Assembly (NCBI GenBank): GCA_964494625.1
Contig: CAZBRT010000003.1
Coordinates: 124,001 to 188,000, forward strand
DNA from: UBA2784 sp964494625
GTDB taxonomy: Bacteria > Pseudomonadota > Alphaproteobacteria > Micropepsales > Micropepsaceae
DNA length: 64,000 nucleotides
Reading direction: 5' to 3'
This document shows positions 1 to 8,485 of this stretch, piece after piece (the first letter of the stretch is position 1; every line of letters starts with the position of its first letter). The notes below the pieces were generated by a model that ran no database searches, was not told where the DNA came from, and was given only the letters and a program-made list of their open reading frames with translations. The translations under genes were made by a program, and so were the position numbers.

Positions 1-182
1 CTTTCGGCCAAAGCGGGAAGGATTGCATCCACCGGCAAGGGAGGGCCGGGGGGAAGGGAAAACAGTGAATTCCGGGGTGATTCAGCCATCTGTGGGCGGC
101 AAGACTAGTCCTCATGCCTTGCGGCCTCAACCAGCATGGGATATCTCCGCCCGACCGCCTTTTCGACAAGGAATATGGCCCG
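1..182 (+). other. Non-coding leader upstream of secF
   Basis: No convincing coding sequence is visible here; in particular the usual C-terminus of SecD is not recognisable in any frame, so secD, if adjacent, ends before the window. The stretch at 56-93 resembles the core of a cobalamin riboswitch: GGGAA at 56-60, GTGAA at 65-69, then a G/C-rich segment ending in ATCTGT at 88-93. CATGC and GCATG arms follow further on. The canonical 3' B12 box is not clear, so this is a weak structural suggestion only. A Shine-Dalgarno-like AAGGAA at 168-173 serves secF. Confidence 0.25.
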
Positions 183-1148
183 ATGTGGCTTCTGCGCTTT
201 GTGCCCAAGAAGACGAAGATCGACTTCATCCGCATCCGCTGGATCGGGTTTGCTTTCACGGGCCTGACCGTCCTTGCGACGGTTGCATCGCTCTATCTGC
301 AGGGGCTGAACCTTGGCATCGACTTCACCGGCGGCGTGCTGGTTGAGGTGCGCAAGGAGGAGGGTTCGATCGACATCAGCCAGATGCGCAATTCAGTGGG
401 CGCGCTCGGCTTTGGCGAGGTGGCAATCCAGTCCTATGCGGGCGGCGAATTGTGCGCGGCACGCGCGGATGGTTGCGTGCTGATCCGCGTGATGCCCGAG
501 GGCGGCGCTGCGGGCAAGGAGCAGGAAACCGTCACGAAAATCCGCGAGGCGGTGGGGGCCGGCTATGCCTTTGACCGCGTGGAAGCGGTCGGCCCCAAAG
601 TGTCGGATGAACTCTTCGAGGACGGCGTGATCGCGACGATCCTGGCCGTCCTCATGATCGCCGTCTATGTGGCGTTCCGCTTTGAATGGCAGTTCGGCAT
701 TGCCGCAGTGGTGGCCACGGGCCATGACGTGTTCGTGACGCTGGGGCTTTTCACGCTGCTGCAGATGGACTTCAACCTGACCAGCGTGGCGGCGCTTCTG
801 ACGCTGGCGGGCTATTCGATCAATGATACGGTCGTGGTGTTCGACCGCATCCGGGAGAATCGGCGCAAGTACAAGAAGATGTCGCTGGGCGACGTCATCA
901 ATCTTTCCACCAACGAGACGCTGTCGCGCACGATCATGACATCGCTGACGACGGCGATTGCGATCATTCCGATCGTGTTCCTGGGGGGACCTGCGCTCTT
1001 CGGCTTTGCGGTCGCGATCCTGTTCGGCATCGCGATCGGTACCTATTCGTCGATCTATGTGGCTGCAGCGATCCTTCTTTACCTGCCCCCGATCAGCGGC
1101 ATGTCGCCCGACGAAAACGCCGCTGCACGGGCAGCGGCGCGTCCGTAA
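183..1148 (+). CDS. secF: Protein translocase subunit SecF
   Basis: SecF is an inner-membrane RND-type subunit that, with SecD, uses the proton gradient to help SecYEG/SecA export preproteins. The 321-residue product opens with MWLLRFVPKKTKIDF, then a first membrane helix and the family signature LGIDFTGG. A periplasmic domain follows, then the helix bundle with the SecF motif around AGYSINDTVVVFDRIREN. I chose the ATG at 183 because it has an AAGGAA ribosome site about ten bases upstream and matches usual SecF starts; an in-frame ATG at 114 would add 23 atypical residues. secD is not visible upstream. It converges on eipA. Confidence 0.93.
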   Translation: MWLLRFVPKKTKIDFIRIRWIGFAFTGLTVLATVASLYLQGLNLGIDFTGGVLVEVRKEEGSIDISQMRNSVGALGFGEVAIQSYAGGELCAARADGCVLIRVMPEGGAAGKEQETVTKIREAVGAGYAFDRVEAVGPKVSDELFEDGVIATILAVLMIAVYVAFRFEWQFGIAAVVATGHDVFVTLGLFTLLQMDFNLTSVAALLTLAGYSINDTVVVFDRIRENRRKYKKMSLGDVINLSTNETLSRTIMTSLTTAIAIIPIVFLGGPALFGFAVAILFGIAIGTYSSIYVAAAILLYLPPISGMSPDENAAARAAARP

Positions 1149-1167
1149 CGGAAAAGGAAAGTTGCTC

Positions 1168-1770
1168 TCAGAAGGGCAGCCATTCCTCGTCCTCGGTGAA
1201 GTGGAGATAGCCCGCATTCACGCCCGCGCGCACACCCACACCAGTGCGCATGGGTGCAAGGCTGATGCGGCCCGAGCGCAGATAATTCACGCCAATGCCT
1301 GCGATGAAGTAGTAGCTGCCCTCCACACCGGGGAAGCGCTGGAAGATTTCGCTCTGGCGGCGCAGATTATAGACCAGCGTGAAGCACTTCGACGCATTCG
1401 CGCCGACATCAAAGCCGACGGACGGGCCTTGCCAATAGATTTTCAGCCGGTCGTGTCCCTTGCGGTGCAGATAGCCCTCACCATAGCGGGCACCGACAAC
1501 AAGCGCTGCTGACGCCTCCTCACCCTTCACATAGGCATTGGGGCGGCCAAGATCGGAAAAGACCTTCTCGACCACGGTCGCAGCCGCTTGTGCGGTCACG
1601 CCGAAAAAATCCTCGACCGCGTTGCCGATTTCGTCTTCGGTGTATTCGCCGTCATCGGCGAATGCGCTCAAAGGGATGGATGAGAGCGCTACGGCCCCCG
1701 CTGCGGTCCCCATGGCGCGGATGATGGCGCGGCGGGAGAGGGTGTTTTTGCCTTCCGGCTTGGGCTCCAT
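1168..1770 (-). CDS. eipA: EipA-like periplasmic envelope protein (DUF1134)
   Basis: The 200-residue product begins with a Tat-like signal (SRRAIIRAMG, hydrophobic stretch, cleavage near AFADD) and continues as a DUF1134 domain with the typical VGFDVGANASKCFTLVYNL segment. DUF1134 was named EipA in Brucella, where it is a periplasmic protein needed for envelope stress resistance. I place the start at the ATG at 1770, preceded by AGAAAGG; the frame is open for 52 more codons upstream, but that stretch lacks a signal sequence. The length agrees with the family. It is divergent from qmcA with about 150 bases between the two starts. Function beyond envelope maintenance is unknown. Confidence 0.85.
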   Translation of the reverse strand: MEPKPEGKNTLSRRAIIRAMGTAAGAVALSSIPLSAFADDGEYTEDEIGNAVEDFFGVTAQAAATVVEKVFSDLGRPNAYVKGEEASAALVVGARYGEGYLHRKGHDRLKIYWQGPSVGFDVGANASKCFTLVYNLRRQSEIFQRFPGVEGSYYFIAGIGVNYLRSGRISLAPMRTGVGVRAGVNAGYLHFTEDEEWLPF

Positions 1771-1924
1771 GGCGATACCTTTCTGAATGGCGAATCCGGT
1801 ACTGATCCGACCGGAAGAATGCTGACGCCGGATTGTGCCAAAGTCTTGACACGAATGGGCCTGAAAACAAGGGCGGGCCGCCCCCTCAAAGGGCGCGATA
1901 CGGGAATGAGGCAGGGGTGAAACC

Positions 1925-2893
1925 ATGAGCGGCTATGAAATCTTTCTTGCGGCCATCGTTGTGCTGGCCGTGCTTATCGTGTTTTCGGGCGTGAAATCCG
2001 TTCCCCAGGGGTATGAGTGGACTGTCGAGCGCTTTGGCCGCTACACGATGACGCTCAAGCCCGGCCTCAACCTCATCGTTCCTTTTGTCGACCGCGTCGG
2101 CCGGAAGATGGTGATGATGGAAATGGTGCTCGACATCCAGAAGCAGGATGTCATCACCCGCGACAATGCGACCGTCACCTGCGATGCCATCGCCTTCTAT
2201 CAGGTGATCGATGCGGCCCGCGCCGCCTACGAGGTGAAGGAGCTGGAGCGCGCGGTCTCCAACCTCGTGCAGACCAACACGCGAACCGTGATCGGCGCCA
2301 TGGACCTGGATGAAGTGCTGTCCAAGCGCGATGAAATCAATGAGCGCCTGCTGCGGGTCGTCGATGCGGCGACAAATCCGTGGGGCCTCAAGGTGGTGCG
2401 CATCGAGATCAAGGACCTTTCGCCGCCCGTCGACATCACCGAAGCGATGGCGCGCCAGATGAAGGCCGAACGCTTCCGCCGCGCGGAAGTCACGCAGGCC
2501 GACGGCGAAAAGCAGGCAGCCATCCTGCGCGCCGAAGGTCTCAAGCAGTCGCAGATCCTTGAGGCGGAAGGCCGGCGTGAGTCCGCCTTCCGCGATGCCG
2601 AAGCGCGCGAACGGCTTGCGGCTGCCGAAGCAACCGCGACCGAGCTTGTCTCCAAGGCCATCGGGGCAGGCGACGTGCAGGCGATCAACTATTTCGTCGC
2701 GATCAAGTATCTTGAGGCGTTCAAGGCGCTGGCGACGGCCGAGAACCAGAAGATGATCGTGGTACCGATGGAGACGGCGGGCATCCTTGGCTCACTGGCG
2801 GGCATCGGGGAATTGGCGAAGGAAGCCTTTGCCACCAATGGCGGGCCTTCGACGACACGCAGCCGCACGGGCAGCGTGCCGTCAGCAGGATGA
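1925..2893 (+). CDS. qmcA: SPFH/band-7 membrane protease-associated protein (QmcA/stomatin-like)
   Basis: This 322-residue protein has one N-terminal membrane helix (about residues 5-24) and an SPFH domain (about 25-190, starting SVPQGYEWTVERFGRY). A long Ala/Glu/Arg coiled-coil flotillin-like helix (about 180-245) follows, then the YFVAIKYLEAFKALA segment typical of QmcA and paraslipins. Such proteins form large membrane scaffolds that organise microdomains and modulate proteases such as FtsH. The gene is followed by an NfeD gene, the classic partner, which supports the call. The exact substrate is not deducible. Confidence 0.9.
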   Translation: MSGYEIFLAAIVVLAVLIVFSGVKSVPQGYEWTVERFGRYTMTLKPGLNLIVPFVDRVGRKMVMMEMVLDIQKQDVITRDNATVTCDAIAFYQVIDAARAAYEVKELERAVSNLVQTNTRTVIGAMDLDEVLSKRDEINERLLRVVDAATNPWGLKVVRIEIKDLSPPVDITEAMARQMKAERFRRAEVTQADGEKQAAILRAEGLKQSQILEAEGRRESAFRDAEARERLAAAEATATELVSKAIGAGDVQAINYFVAIKYLEAFKALATAENQKMIVVPMETAGILGSLAGIGELAKEAFATNGGPSTTRSRTGSVPSAG

Positions 2894-2930
2894 CGGGAAA
2901 TGCCGCAGCAAGCCATCGGGAGTTGAAGAT

Positions 2931-3395
2931 ATGGACGCGCTGACTGAACTGATGGGCACGATCAGCTTCTGGCACTGGCTGGCGCTGGCGGCCGTGCTCA
3001 TCATCCTCGAGATCATGACGCCGACGACCTATCTCCTGTGGCCGGGCCTTTCGGCCGGCGTCGTTGGCCTTGTCTCGGCGGCCACAGGCGGGCTGGGCGG
3101 CGATATCGAGCTCCTGCTCTTTGCCGTCCTTTCGGTCGTCACGACAATTGCCGGGCGCCGCTTCGTGACGCCGGCCGGCACGGAGGTTGTCTCCGGCCTC
3201 AACCGGCGTGCGGATCAATATGTGGGACGGATGGCGAGTGCGGCCGAGAATTTTTCCAACGGGCGCGGGCCGGTCGTCATCGACGACACGCATTGGCAGG
3301 CGCGCGATGTGAACGGCCAGAGTCACGCGCGCGGTGCCACGATTGAAGTCGTCGGCCACGAAGGTGCTACGCTTCACGTGCGCAAGGCGCCCTAG
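2931..3395 (+). CDS. nfeD: NfeD-like membrane protein
   Basis: This is a 154-residue short-form NfeD protein: two or three hydrophobic helices in the first 80 residues (HWLALAAVLIILEIMTP, then a glycine-rich pair) followed by a soluble OB-fold of about 65 residues containing the GRGPVVIDDTHWQAR strand. NfeD proteins are encoded beside stomatin/SPFH genes and are thought to act with them in the membrane. The ATG at 2931 follows a GGGAGTTGAAG ribosome site, and the gene lies 37 bases after qmcA, so the two should be cotranscribed. Confidence 0.85.
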   Translation: MDALTELMGTISFWHWLALAAVLIILEIMTPTTYLLWPGLSAGVVGLVSAATGGLGGDIELLLFAVLSVVTTIAGRRFVTPAGTEVVSGLNRRADQYVGRMASAAENFSNGRGPVVIDDTHWQARDVNGQSHARGATIEVVGHEGATLHVRKAP

Positions 3396-3401
3396 GTCGA
3401 C

Positions 3402-3626
3402 ATGCGGCTTTCGATCGCCCTCCTGATCCTTGCCCTGGGGGCGATCCTTGCGGCAGCCATCCATTTTGCCTTGCAGGTATGGGCATCCTACGAGGATGTG
3501 GTGATCAGCTCCTCCGGCACCATTTTCATGGTCATGGGGATCGTCCTGTCGCTGGCCGTGGGCGGCGGGCTGATGGCGCTTGTCTTCTACTCGCGGCGTA
3601 AGGGTTTTGACGACGACACGGCCTGA
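3402..3626 (+). CDS. Small two-helix membrane protein, unknown
   Basis: A 74-residue protein with two predicted membrane helices (about residues 3-26 and 42-64) separated by a short hydrophilic loop, ending in an acidic tail FDDDTA. It begins six bases after nfeD and is probably the last gene of the qmcA-nfeD operon. I do not recognise a family. The hydrophobicity pattern, operon position and lack of overlap with other genes support it as a real gene, possibly an accessory subunit of the SPFH/NfeD assembly (inference). Confidence 0.65.
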   Translation: MRLSIALLILALGAILAAAIHFALQVWASYEDVVISSSGTIFMVMGIVLSLAVGGGLMALVFYSRRKGFDDDTA

Positions 3627-3641
3627 GCGATTCTACCGCTC

Positions 3642-4436
3642 TCAGCCGCGTTTGCCCCAGGCCACAAAGAACGGGTTGGCAAAATCCTCATGCGCCTTGC
3701 CATAGGCGAAGGGCTTGCCCTCCAGCGTCTCGACCGTGCCGCCAGCGGCAGCGAGCACGGCATGGCCCGCGGCAACATCCCATTCCATGGTGCGGCCCAA
3801 GCGCGGATAGACATCGGCCTTGCCCTCGGCAATCAGGCAGAATTTCAGCGATGATCCGGCGGCGCGAAAGTCCGCAACATCAAAAGATTGCAGCCATTGA
3901 TCGGTTGCGGCGTCGCGGTGGCTGCGGCTTGCAACCGCCACGAGGCCGCGCGCTGGAACGGGCCGCGCCCTGATGCTTATGGCCGCATCAAGCAGGGAAA
4001 TTGCGGGCGCATCGGGATCGTGATCAACGCGCCAGGCACCTTGCCCACGCCCGCCGGCATAGAGGGCAGCCATTGCAGGCGCATAGACGACACCTGCAAC
4101 GGGTGCGCCCTCGCGCACGAGCGCAATGTTCACGGTGAACTCCCCATTCCGGGAAATGAACTCGCGGGTGCCGTCGAGCGGGTCCACGAGAAAAAACTCG
4201 GTGCCCCCGTCTGGCCCCCCGTCCGGCCGGGTGCCGCGAGATGCTGCTTCTTCGGCAACAACGGGGATCGCCGGAAAATATTCCGCGAGCGCCGCGAGGA
4301 TCAGCGCCTCGGCCTCCTCATCGGCGGCGGTGACCGGCGAGTGGTCATCCTTGTGCCGCACCGCCACGCCATCGCGGTAATGGCGCATGATGATGCGGCC
4401 GGCGTCGGCAGCGATGGTGGCGAGGCGCGAGAGCAT
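3642..4436 (-). CDS. cysQ: 3'(2'),5'-bisphosphate nucleotidase CysQ
   Basis: The inositol-monophosphatase-fold signature is clear: VVAEEAA metal ligands, the DPLDGTREFI catalytic motif and the C-terminal MEWDVAAGHAVLAAAGG motif. CysQ hydrolyses 3'-phosphoadenosine 5'-phosphate to AMP during sulfate assimilation and is a magnesium-dependent, lithium-sensitive enzyme. The 264-residue product from the ATG at 4436 (MLSRLATIAADAG) fits CysQ length; an in-frame GTG at 4505 would add 23 residues unlike the family, and neither start has a strong ribosome site. The region upstream is shared with chpT and carries a CtrA box. Confidence 0.88.
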   Translation of the reverse strand: MLSRLATIAADAGRIIMRHYRDGVAVRHKDDHSPVTAADEEAEALILAALAEYFPAIPVVAEEAASRGTRPDGGPDGGTEFFLVDPLDGTREFISRNGEFTVNIALVREGAPVAGVVYAPAMAALYAGGRGQGAWRVDHDPDAPAISLLDAAISIRARPVPARGLVAVASRSHRDAATDQWLQSFDVADFRAAGSSLKFCLIAEGKADVYPRLGRTMEWDVAAGHAVLAAAGGTVETLEGKPFAYGKAHEDFANPFFVAWGKRG

Positions 4437-4539
4437 GGCGGACAAAGGGCTTGGAGACAGCGTGCCGGAGAAGACAGGCACTGGACGGCACTGGATGGGC
4501 GGCACAAGACCAGCGGCACGGGTGCCAAGTCAAGCATGC

Positions 4540-4554
4540 TTAAGGCTTCGTTAA
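4540..4554 (+). promoter_or_regulatory. CtrA box upstream of chpT (perfect TTAA-N7-TTAA)
   Basis: TTAA at 4540-4543, seven bases (GGCTTCG), TTAA at 4551-4554: an exact match to the CtrA consensus TTAA-N7-TTAA. It lies 60 bases before the chpT start and 104 bases before the divergent cysQ start. Its position suggests that CtrA feeds back on the gene for its own phosphotransferase. The match is seen directly; binding is inferred. Confidence 0.6.
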
Positions 4555-4613
4555 GAACGTCACACCATGCTTGACGAATCCTTACCGCGACGCCCTCCCA
4601 CCCCGGTTTTCCC

Positions 4614-5249
4614 TTGATCGATACCGAACTTGCCGCCCTTCTCGTGAGCCGCGTCTGCCATGACCTGATCGGTCCGGTCGGCGCCATCGTCAACGGCATG
4701 GAGATGCTGGAGGACGACGACGATACAGACATGCGCGCGCATGCGCTGGCGCTGATTGCCAACAGTGCGCGCGCGGCGACCGCCAAGCTCAAATTCTGCC
4801 GGATGGCCTATGGTGCATCCGGTGCCATGGAAGCCGTGATTGATCCCGCCGAAGCACGCGACGCGGTTGCCGGGCTTATCGGCAAAGGCCGGGTGACGCT
4901 TGCCTTTGATGCTGCCTCAGCGGCGATCCCGAAGGCGCATGTAAAGCTTCTCGCCTGCCTCATGCTTTGCGGCGTGGAAGCCATTCCGCGCGGCGGCGAG
5001 GTCAAGGCATCCGTGCGCGAAGAGGGTCCAACGCGTGTGCTCGACATCAGGGCTGAGGGCACGCGCGTGCAGTTGGCGCCGGAGGTTGTGACCGCGCTCA
5101 AGGGTGAGGCGGCGCTGGCTGACGCCGGGCACAGGCACATTCACGCTTTCTTCACCGGCCTGATGATCCGGGCGTCGGGAGGCGTGCTTGACATAACGGC
5201 GGCAGAGACAGCTGCAAGTTTCCGCGTGAACCTTCCGGTTTCGGCCTGA
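4614..5249 (+). CDS. chpT: Histidine phosphotransferase ChpT
   Basis: ChpT takes phosphate from the hybrid kinase CckA and passes it to CtrA and CpdR, so it sits at the centre of the alphaproteobacterial cell-cycle/motility phosphorelay. The 211-residue protein has the phosphoacceptor helix SRVCHDLIGPVGAIVNG (His about residue 16), an acidic turn DDDDTDMR, and a degenerate Bergerat-fold C-terminal half including LAPEVVTALKGE. The start appears to be TTG at 4614: no in-frame ATG precedes it, and a later start would cut into the phosphoacceptor helix. It is preceded by a perfect CtrA box and followed by the chemotaxis operon and then by ctrA, its target. Confidence 0.87.
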   Translation: MIDTELAALLVSRVCHDLIGPVGAIVNGMEMLEDDDDTDMRAHALALIANSARAATAKLKFCRMAYGASGAMEAVIDPAEARDAVAGLIGKGRVTLAFDAASAAIPKAHVKLLACLMLCGVEAIPRGGEVKASVREEGPTRVLDIRAEGTRVQLAPEVVTALKGEAALADAGHRHIHAFFTGLMIRASGGVLDITAAETAASFRVNLPVSA

Positions 5250-5263
5250 ACGCCATTTACCGT

Positions 5264-5278
5264 TTCACCCGGAATTAA
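5264..5278 (+). promoter_or_regulatory. Near-consensus CtrA box upstream of cheA
   Basis: TTCA at 5264-5267, seven bases, TTAA at 5275-5278 followed by CC. One base differs from TTAA-N7-TTAA. It sits 76 bases before the cheA start in the short gap after chpT, a plausible promoter position for the chemotaxis operon. Evidence is the motif and position only. Confidence 0.35.
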
Positions 5279-5353
5279 CCGAAGACCCGCGATGATGCAT
5301 CCGCAATGACGCCGCCAGTTCCGCGCGGGCGTCCATACATGCGGGGAATGCAC

Positions 5354-7987
5354 ATGGATGATCTCCTCTCCGAGTTTCTGACCGAGACGGCAGAAAGCCT
5401 CGAAATTGTTGACTCCGAACTTGTGCGCTTTGAGCGCGAGCCCGGCAACCGCGATATCCTCTCGCGCATCTTCCGCCTTGTGCACACGATCAAGGGCACA
5501 TGCGGCTTCATCGGCCTGCCGCGGCTTGAAAAGGTCGCACACCACGCCGAGACCGTCCTGGGCAAATACCGCGACGGCCTCATCCCGGTAACGCCGGATG
5601 GCGTGACGGTGATCCTGAAGTCCATCGATTGCATCAAGGGCATCCTCTCTGGCCTGTCGCGCAATCAGACGGAACCGGCCGGCGATGACACGGCACTGCT
5701 TGCTGCGCTCGATGAGGCGGCCCTGGGTGAATCCGCGCCCGCGCCTGCTCCCGTTGTTGTGGCCGCTGTCACGCAGCCCGAGGCGCCGAAGGCCGCCAAG
5801 GCTGATCCTGTGACGCTGGATGAGCTGGAAGCAGCTTTCCGCAACGCGCCCGGCCCGGAGGAGGTTGCCGCTGTTGCTGCACCTGCCGTCGGCCCCCAAG
5901 CGGCAGCGCCTGCCGAACAGGCTGAACACGGCAAGCAGGAGCCGATCACCGCGCAGACGCTGCGCGTTGCGGTCGATGTTCTGGAAGACCTGATGAACAT
6001 GGTCAGCGAGCTTGTGCTGACGCGCAACCAGCTCATGGACATCGTGCGCCGTGCCGATGACAGCGAATTCAAGGTGCCGCTGCAACGCCTGTCGTCGGTG
6101 ACAGCCGAACTGCAGGAAGCGGTGATGAAGACCCGCATGCAGCCCATCGGCAATGCCTGGGGCAAGCTGCCGCGCGTGGTGCGCGACCTCGCGACCGAAC
6201 TCGGCAAGAAAATCGAACTGGTGATGACGGGTGCCGAAACGGAACTCGACCGCCAGGTCCTGGAACTCATCAAGGACCCGCTCACCCACATGGTGCGCAA
6301 TTCAGCTGATCACGGGCTGGAGCGTCCGGCGGACCGCCGGGCGGCGGGCAAGCCTGAGACCGGCACGATCCGTGTTTCCGCGCAACACGAAGGCGGCCAT
6401 ATCGTCATTGTCATCGAGGATGACGGACGTGGTCTCGACACGGGCAAGATCCGCGCCAAGGTCCTGGAACGGGGCCTCGCCAGCGAGGACGAAATCAAGC
6501 GCATGAGCGATGCGCAGATCAACCGCTTCGTCTTCCATGCCGGATTCTCGACTGCTGACAAGGTCACCAATGTTTCCGGCCGTGGCGTCGGAATGGATGT
6601 GGTGCGCACGAATATCGAGCAGATCGGCGGCGCCATCGAAATGACCAGTGCCCAGGGCCAGGGCACGCGCTTTGTCATCAAGATTCCGCTGACACTGGCC
6701 ATCCTGCCGGCCCTCATCGTCGGCACAGCCGGCCAGCGCTTCGCGCTGCCGCAGACATCGGTCGCTGAACTGGTGCGGGTGTCGGTCGAGAGCGGCAGCA
6801 AGGTCGAGATGATCCATGGCTGTCCGCTCCTGCGCCTGCGCGACGAACTCCTGCCGATCGTCATGCTGCACGAAGTCCTGGCCATTCCGGGTGCGGTCCA
6901 TGATCTGTCACAGACCTTCATCGTGGTGATCGACCTCGGCAACCAGCGCTTCGGCCTTGCGGTCGATGCGGTGTTCGATACCGAAGAAATCGTGGTGAAG
7001 CCCCTGGCAGCCATGCTGCGCCAGTTGCCGCTCTATTCCGGCACGACGATCCTTGGCGACGGTTCGGTCATCATGATCCTTGATGCTGCCGCCATCGGCC
7101 TGGGCACCGGCCAGCAGGAAAAGGAAACAAAGACCGCCGCCACCAACGACAACGATCAATCGGCGGAGCGGGGCGAGATCGGCAAGGAATCGCTCCTGCT
7201 CGTGCGGGCAGGCAGCGTCAAGCTGATGGCCATTCCGCTTGCCCTTGTCACGCGTCTTGAGGAAGTCGATGCGGCGCGCATTGAATCGAGTGCGGGTCGT
7301 CCGGTCGTGCAGTATCGCGGCCGCCTGATGCCGCTGCTTCCGGTCGCATCCGACCAGGTGCTGCGCAAGGAAGGCAAGCAGGCCATGGCCGTCTTCACTG
7401 ATGGCGACCGTGCGGCGGGCCTTGCCCTGGACGAGATCGTTGACATCGTGGATGAGCGCCTGCTCATCGAGATGCGCAGCGGCATTGCGGGCATAGCAGG
7501 CAGCGCGATCATCAACGGTGTCTCGACCGAGGTTCTGGATGTCAGCCATTTCCTCGTGCAGGCCTATCCTGACTGGTTCTGCCGGAAGGCGGGCGCAGAC
7601 GAGCCGATGCGCAATCTTCTTGTCGTCGATGACAGTGCCTTCTTCCGCAACATGATCGCGCCGCTTCTGGCCGCTGCCGGTTACCGCGTGACGCCGGCCG
7701 AAGGTCCGGAACAGGCCTTGCGCATGAAAGAGCAGGGCGTGCGTTTCGACGCCATCATCAGCGACATCGAAATGCCGGGCATGGACGGGCTCTCCTTTGC
7801 CATGGCGGTGCGCAATGACGCCCAGTGGCGCGAGACTCCGCTCTTTGCGCTGTCGTCACGCTCGCAGCCTGCCGATATCGAGCGCGGGTTGATGGCGGGC
7901 TTCAACGCCTATTTCTCCAAGGCTGACCACCGCGGCCTGATTGCCCGCATCGAAGAGACGCTTGCCCCCAAGGGAGTTGCCGCATGA
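5354..7987 (+). CDS. cheA: Hybrid chemotaxis histidine kinase CheA with two CheW-like domains and a C-terminal receiver
   Basis: CheA phosphorylates CheY and CheB in response to chemoreceptors. Domains in order: Hpt (about 1-105, phosphorylated His44 in RLVHTIKGTCGF), an Ala/Pro-rich linker (about 120-195), dimerisation (about 198-265), ATPase (about 270-455, N box HMVRNSADHGLE near 311), CheW-like domain 1 (to about 580), CheW-like domain 2 (about 610-742), and a receiver (about 753-870, phosphoacceptor Asp804 in SDIEMPGMDG). No P2 CheY-docking domain is evident. At 877 residues it is longer than a standard CheA. The ATG at 5354 has GGGGAA just upstream; extra in-frame ATGs at 5306-5348 are less likely. 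It overlaps cheW by ATGA. Confidence 0.93.
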   Translation: MDDLLSEFLTETAESLEIVDSELVRFEREPGNRDILSRIFRLVHTIKGTCGFIGLPRLEKVAHHAETVLGKYRDGLIPVTPDGVTVILKSIDCIKGILSGLSRNQTEPAGDDTALLAALDEAALGESAPAPAPVVVAAVTQPEAPKAAKADPVTLDELEAAFRNAPGPEEVAAVAAPAVGPQAAAPAEQAEHGKQEPITAQTLRVAVDVLEDLMNMVSELVLTRNQLMDIVRRADDSEFKVPLQRLSSVTAELQEAVMKTRMQPIGNAWGKLPRVVRDLATELGKKIELVMTGAETELDRQVLELIKDPLTHMVRNSADHGLERPADRRAAGKPETGTIRVSAQHEGGHIVIVIEDDGRGLDTGKIRAKVLERGLASEDEIKRMSDAQINRFVFHAGFSTADKVTNVSGRGVGMDVVRTNIEQIGGAIEMTSAQGQGTRFVIKIPLTLAILPALIVGTAGQRFALPQTSVAELVRVSVESGSKVEMIHGCPLLRLRDELLPIVMLHEVLAIPGAVHDLSQTFIVVIDLGNQRFGLAVDAVFDTEEIVVKPLAAMLRQLPLYSGTTILGDGSVIMILDAAAIGLGTGQQEKETKTAATNDNDQSAERGEIGKESLLLVRAGSVKLMAIPLALVTRLEEVDAARIESSAGRPVVQYRGRLMPLLPVASDQVLRKEGKQAMAVFTDGDRAAGLALDEIVDIVDERLLIEMRSGIAGIAGSAIINGVSTEVLDVSHFLVQAYPDWFCRKAGADEPMRNLLVVDDSAFFRNMIAPLLAAAGYRVTPAEGPEQALRMKEQGVRFDAIISDIEMPGMDGLSFAMAVRNDAQWRETPLFALSSRSQPADIERGLMAGFNAYFSKADHRGLIARIEETLAPKGVAA

Positions 7988-8481
7988 GCGCCGAATTGCC
8001 CATTTCCAGCGCAGACACATCCGCGATCAGCGATGGTGCCGCGTTCGTGACCGTGTTCGCCTCAGGCCAGATGTTCGGCCTGCCTATCGGCGAAGTGCGG
8101 GACGTCTTCAAACCGGCCGCGATCACGCGCGTGCCGCAGTCGGCCGGTGTCATTGCCGGTGTCCTCAACCTGCGTGGCCGGATCGTTACGGCGATCAGCA
8201 TGCGGTCCCGGCTGAACATGGCACCGGTCGGCGATGATGCGCCGGTCATGGCCGTGGGTGTCGAGCAGGATGACGAGTTCTATGGCCTGCTCTTCGACAA
8301 GGTCGGCGACGTGCTGACGCTGCCGCTTTCGTCGCTGGCTCCCAATCCGGCCAACCTTGCGCCGGCATGGGTTGCCCTTTCGCGCGGCGTGTTCCGCCTC
8401 AAGGAAGAACTGATGATCGTCCTCAACGTGCCCGAAGTCCTGCGGATCGTGCAGGGCGCACAGGCCATTGCCAAGGCGTGA
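7984..8481 (+). CDS. cheW: Chemotaxis coupling protein CheW
   Basis: CheW bridges chemoreceptors and CheA in the polar signalling array. The 165-residue protein is a single CheW SH3-like domain: FASGQMFGLPIGEVRDVF at the start, GVLNLRGRIVTAISMR in the middle (the usual NLRG motif) and LFDKVGDVLTLP towards the end. It overlaps the end of cheA by four bases (ATGA), consistent with translational coupling. The C-terminal LNVPEVLRI matches the usual final helix. Confidence 0.93.
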   Translation: MSAELPISSADTSAISDGAAFVTVFASGQMFGLPIGEVRDVFKPAAITRVPQSAGVIAGVLNLRGRIVTAISMRSRLNMAPVGDDAPVMAVGVEQDDEFYGLLFDKVGDVLTLPLSSLAPNPANLAPAWVALSRGVFRLKEELMIVLNVPEVLRIVQGAQAIAKA

Positions 8482-8485
8482 TGCC

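Noticed and set aside
1..68. C-terminus of SecD
   Set aside because: None of the three frames shows the hydrophobic or basic ending of SecD, and stops occur at 66-68 and 106-108 in the frames that could continue it.
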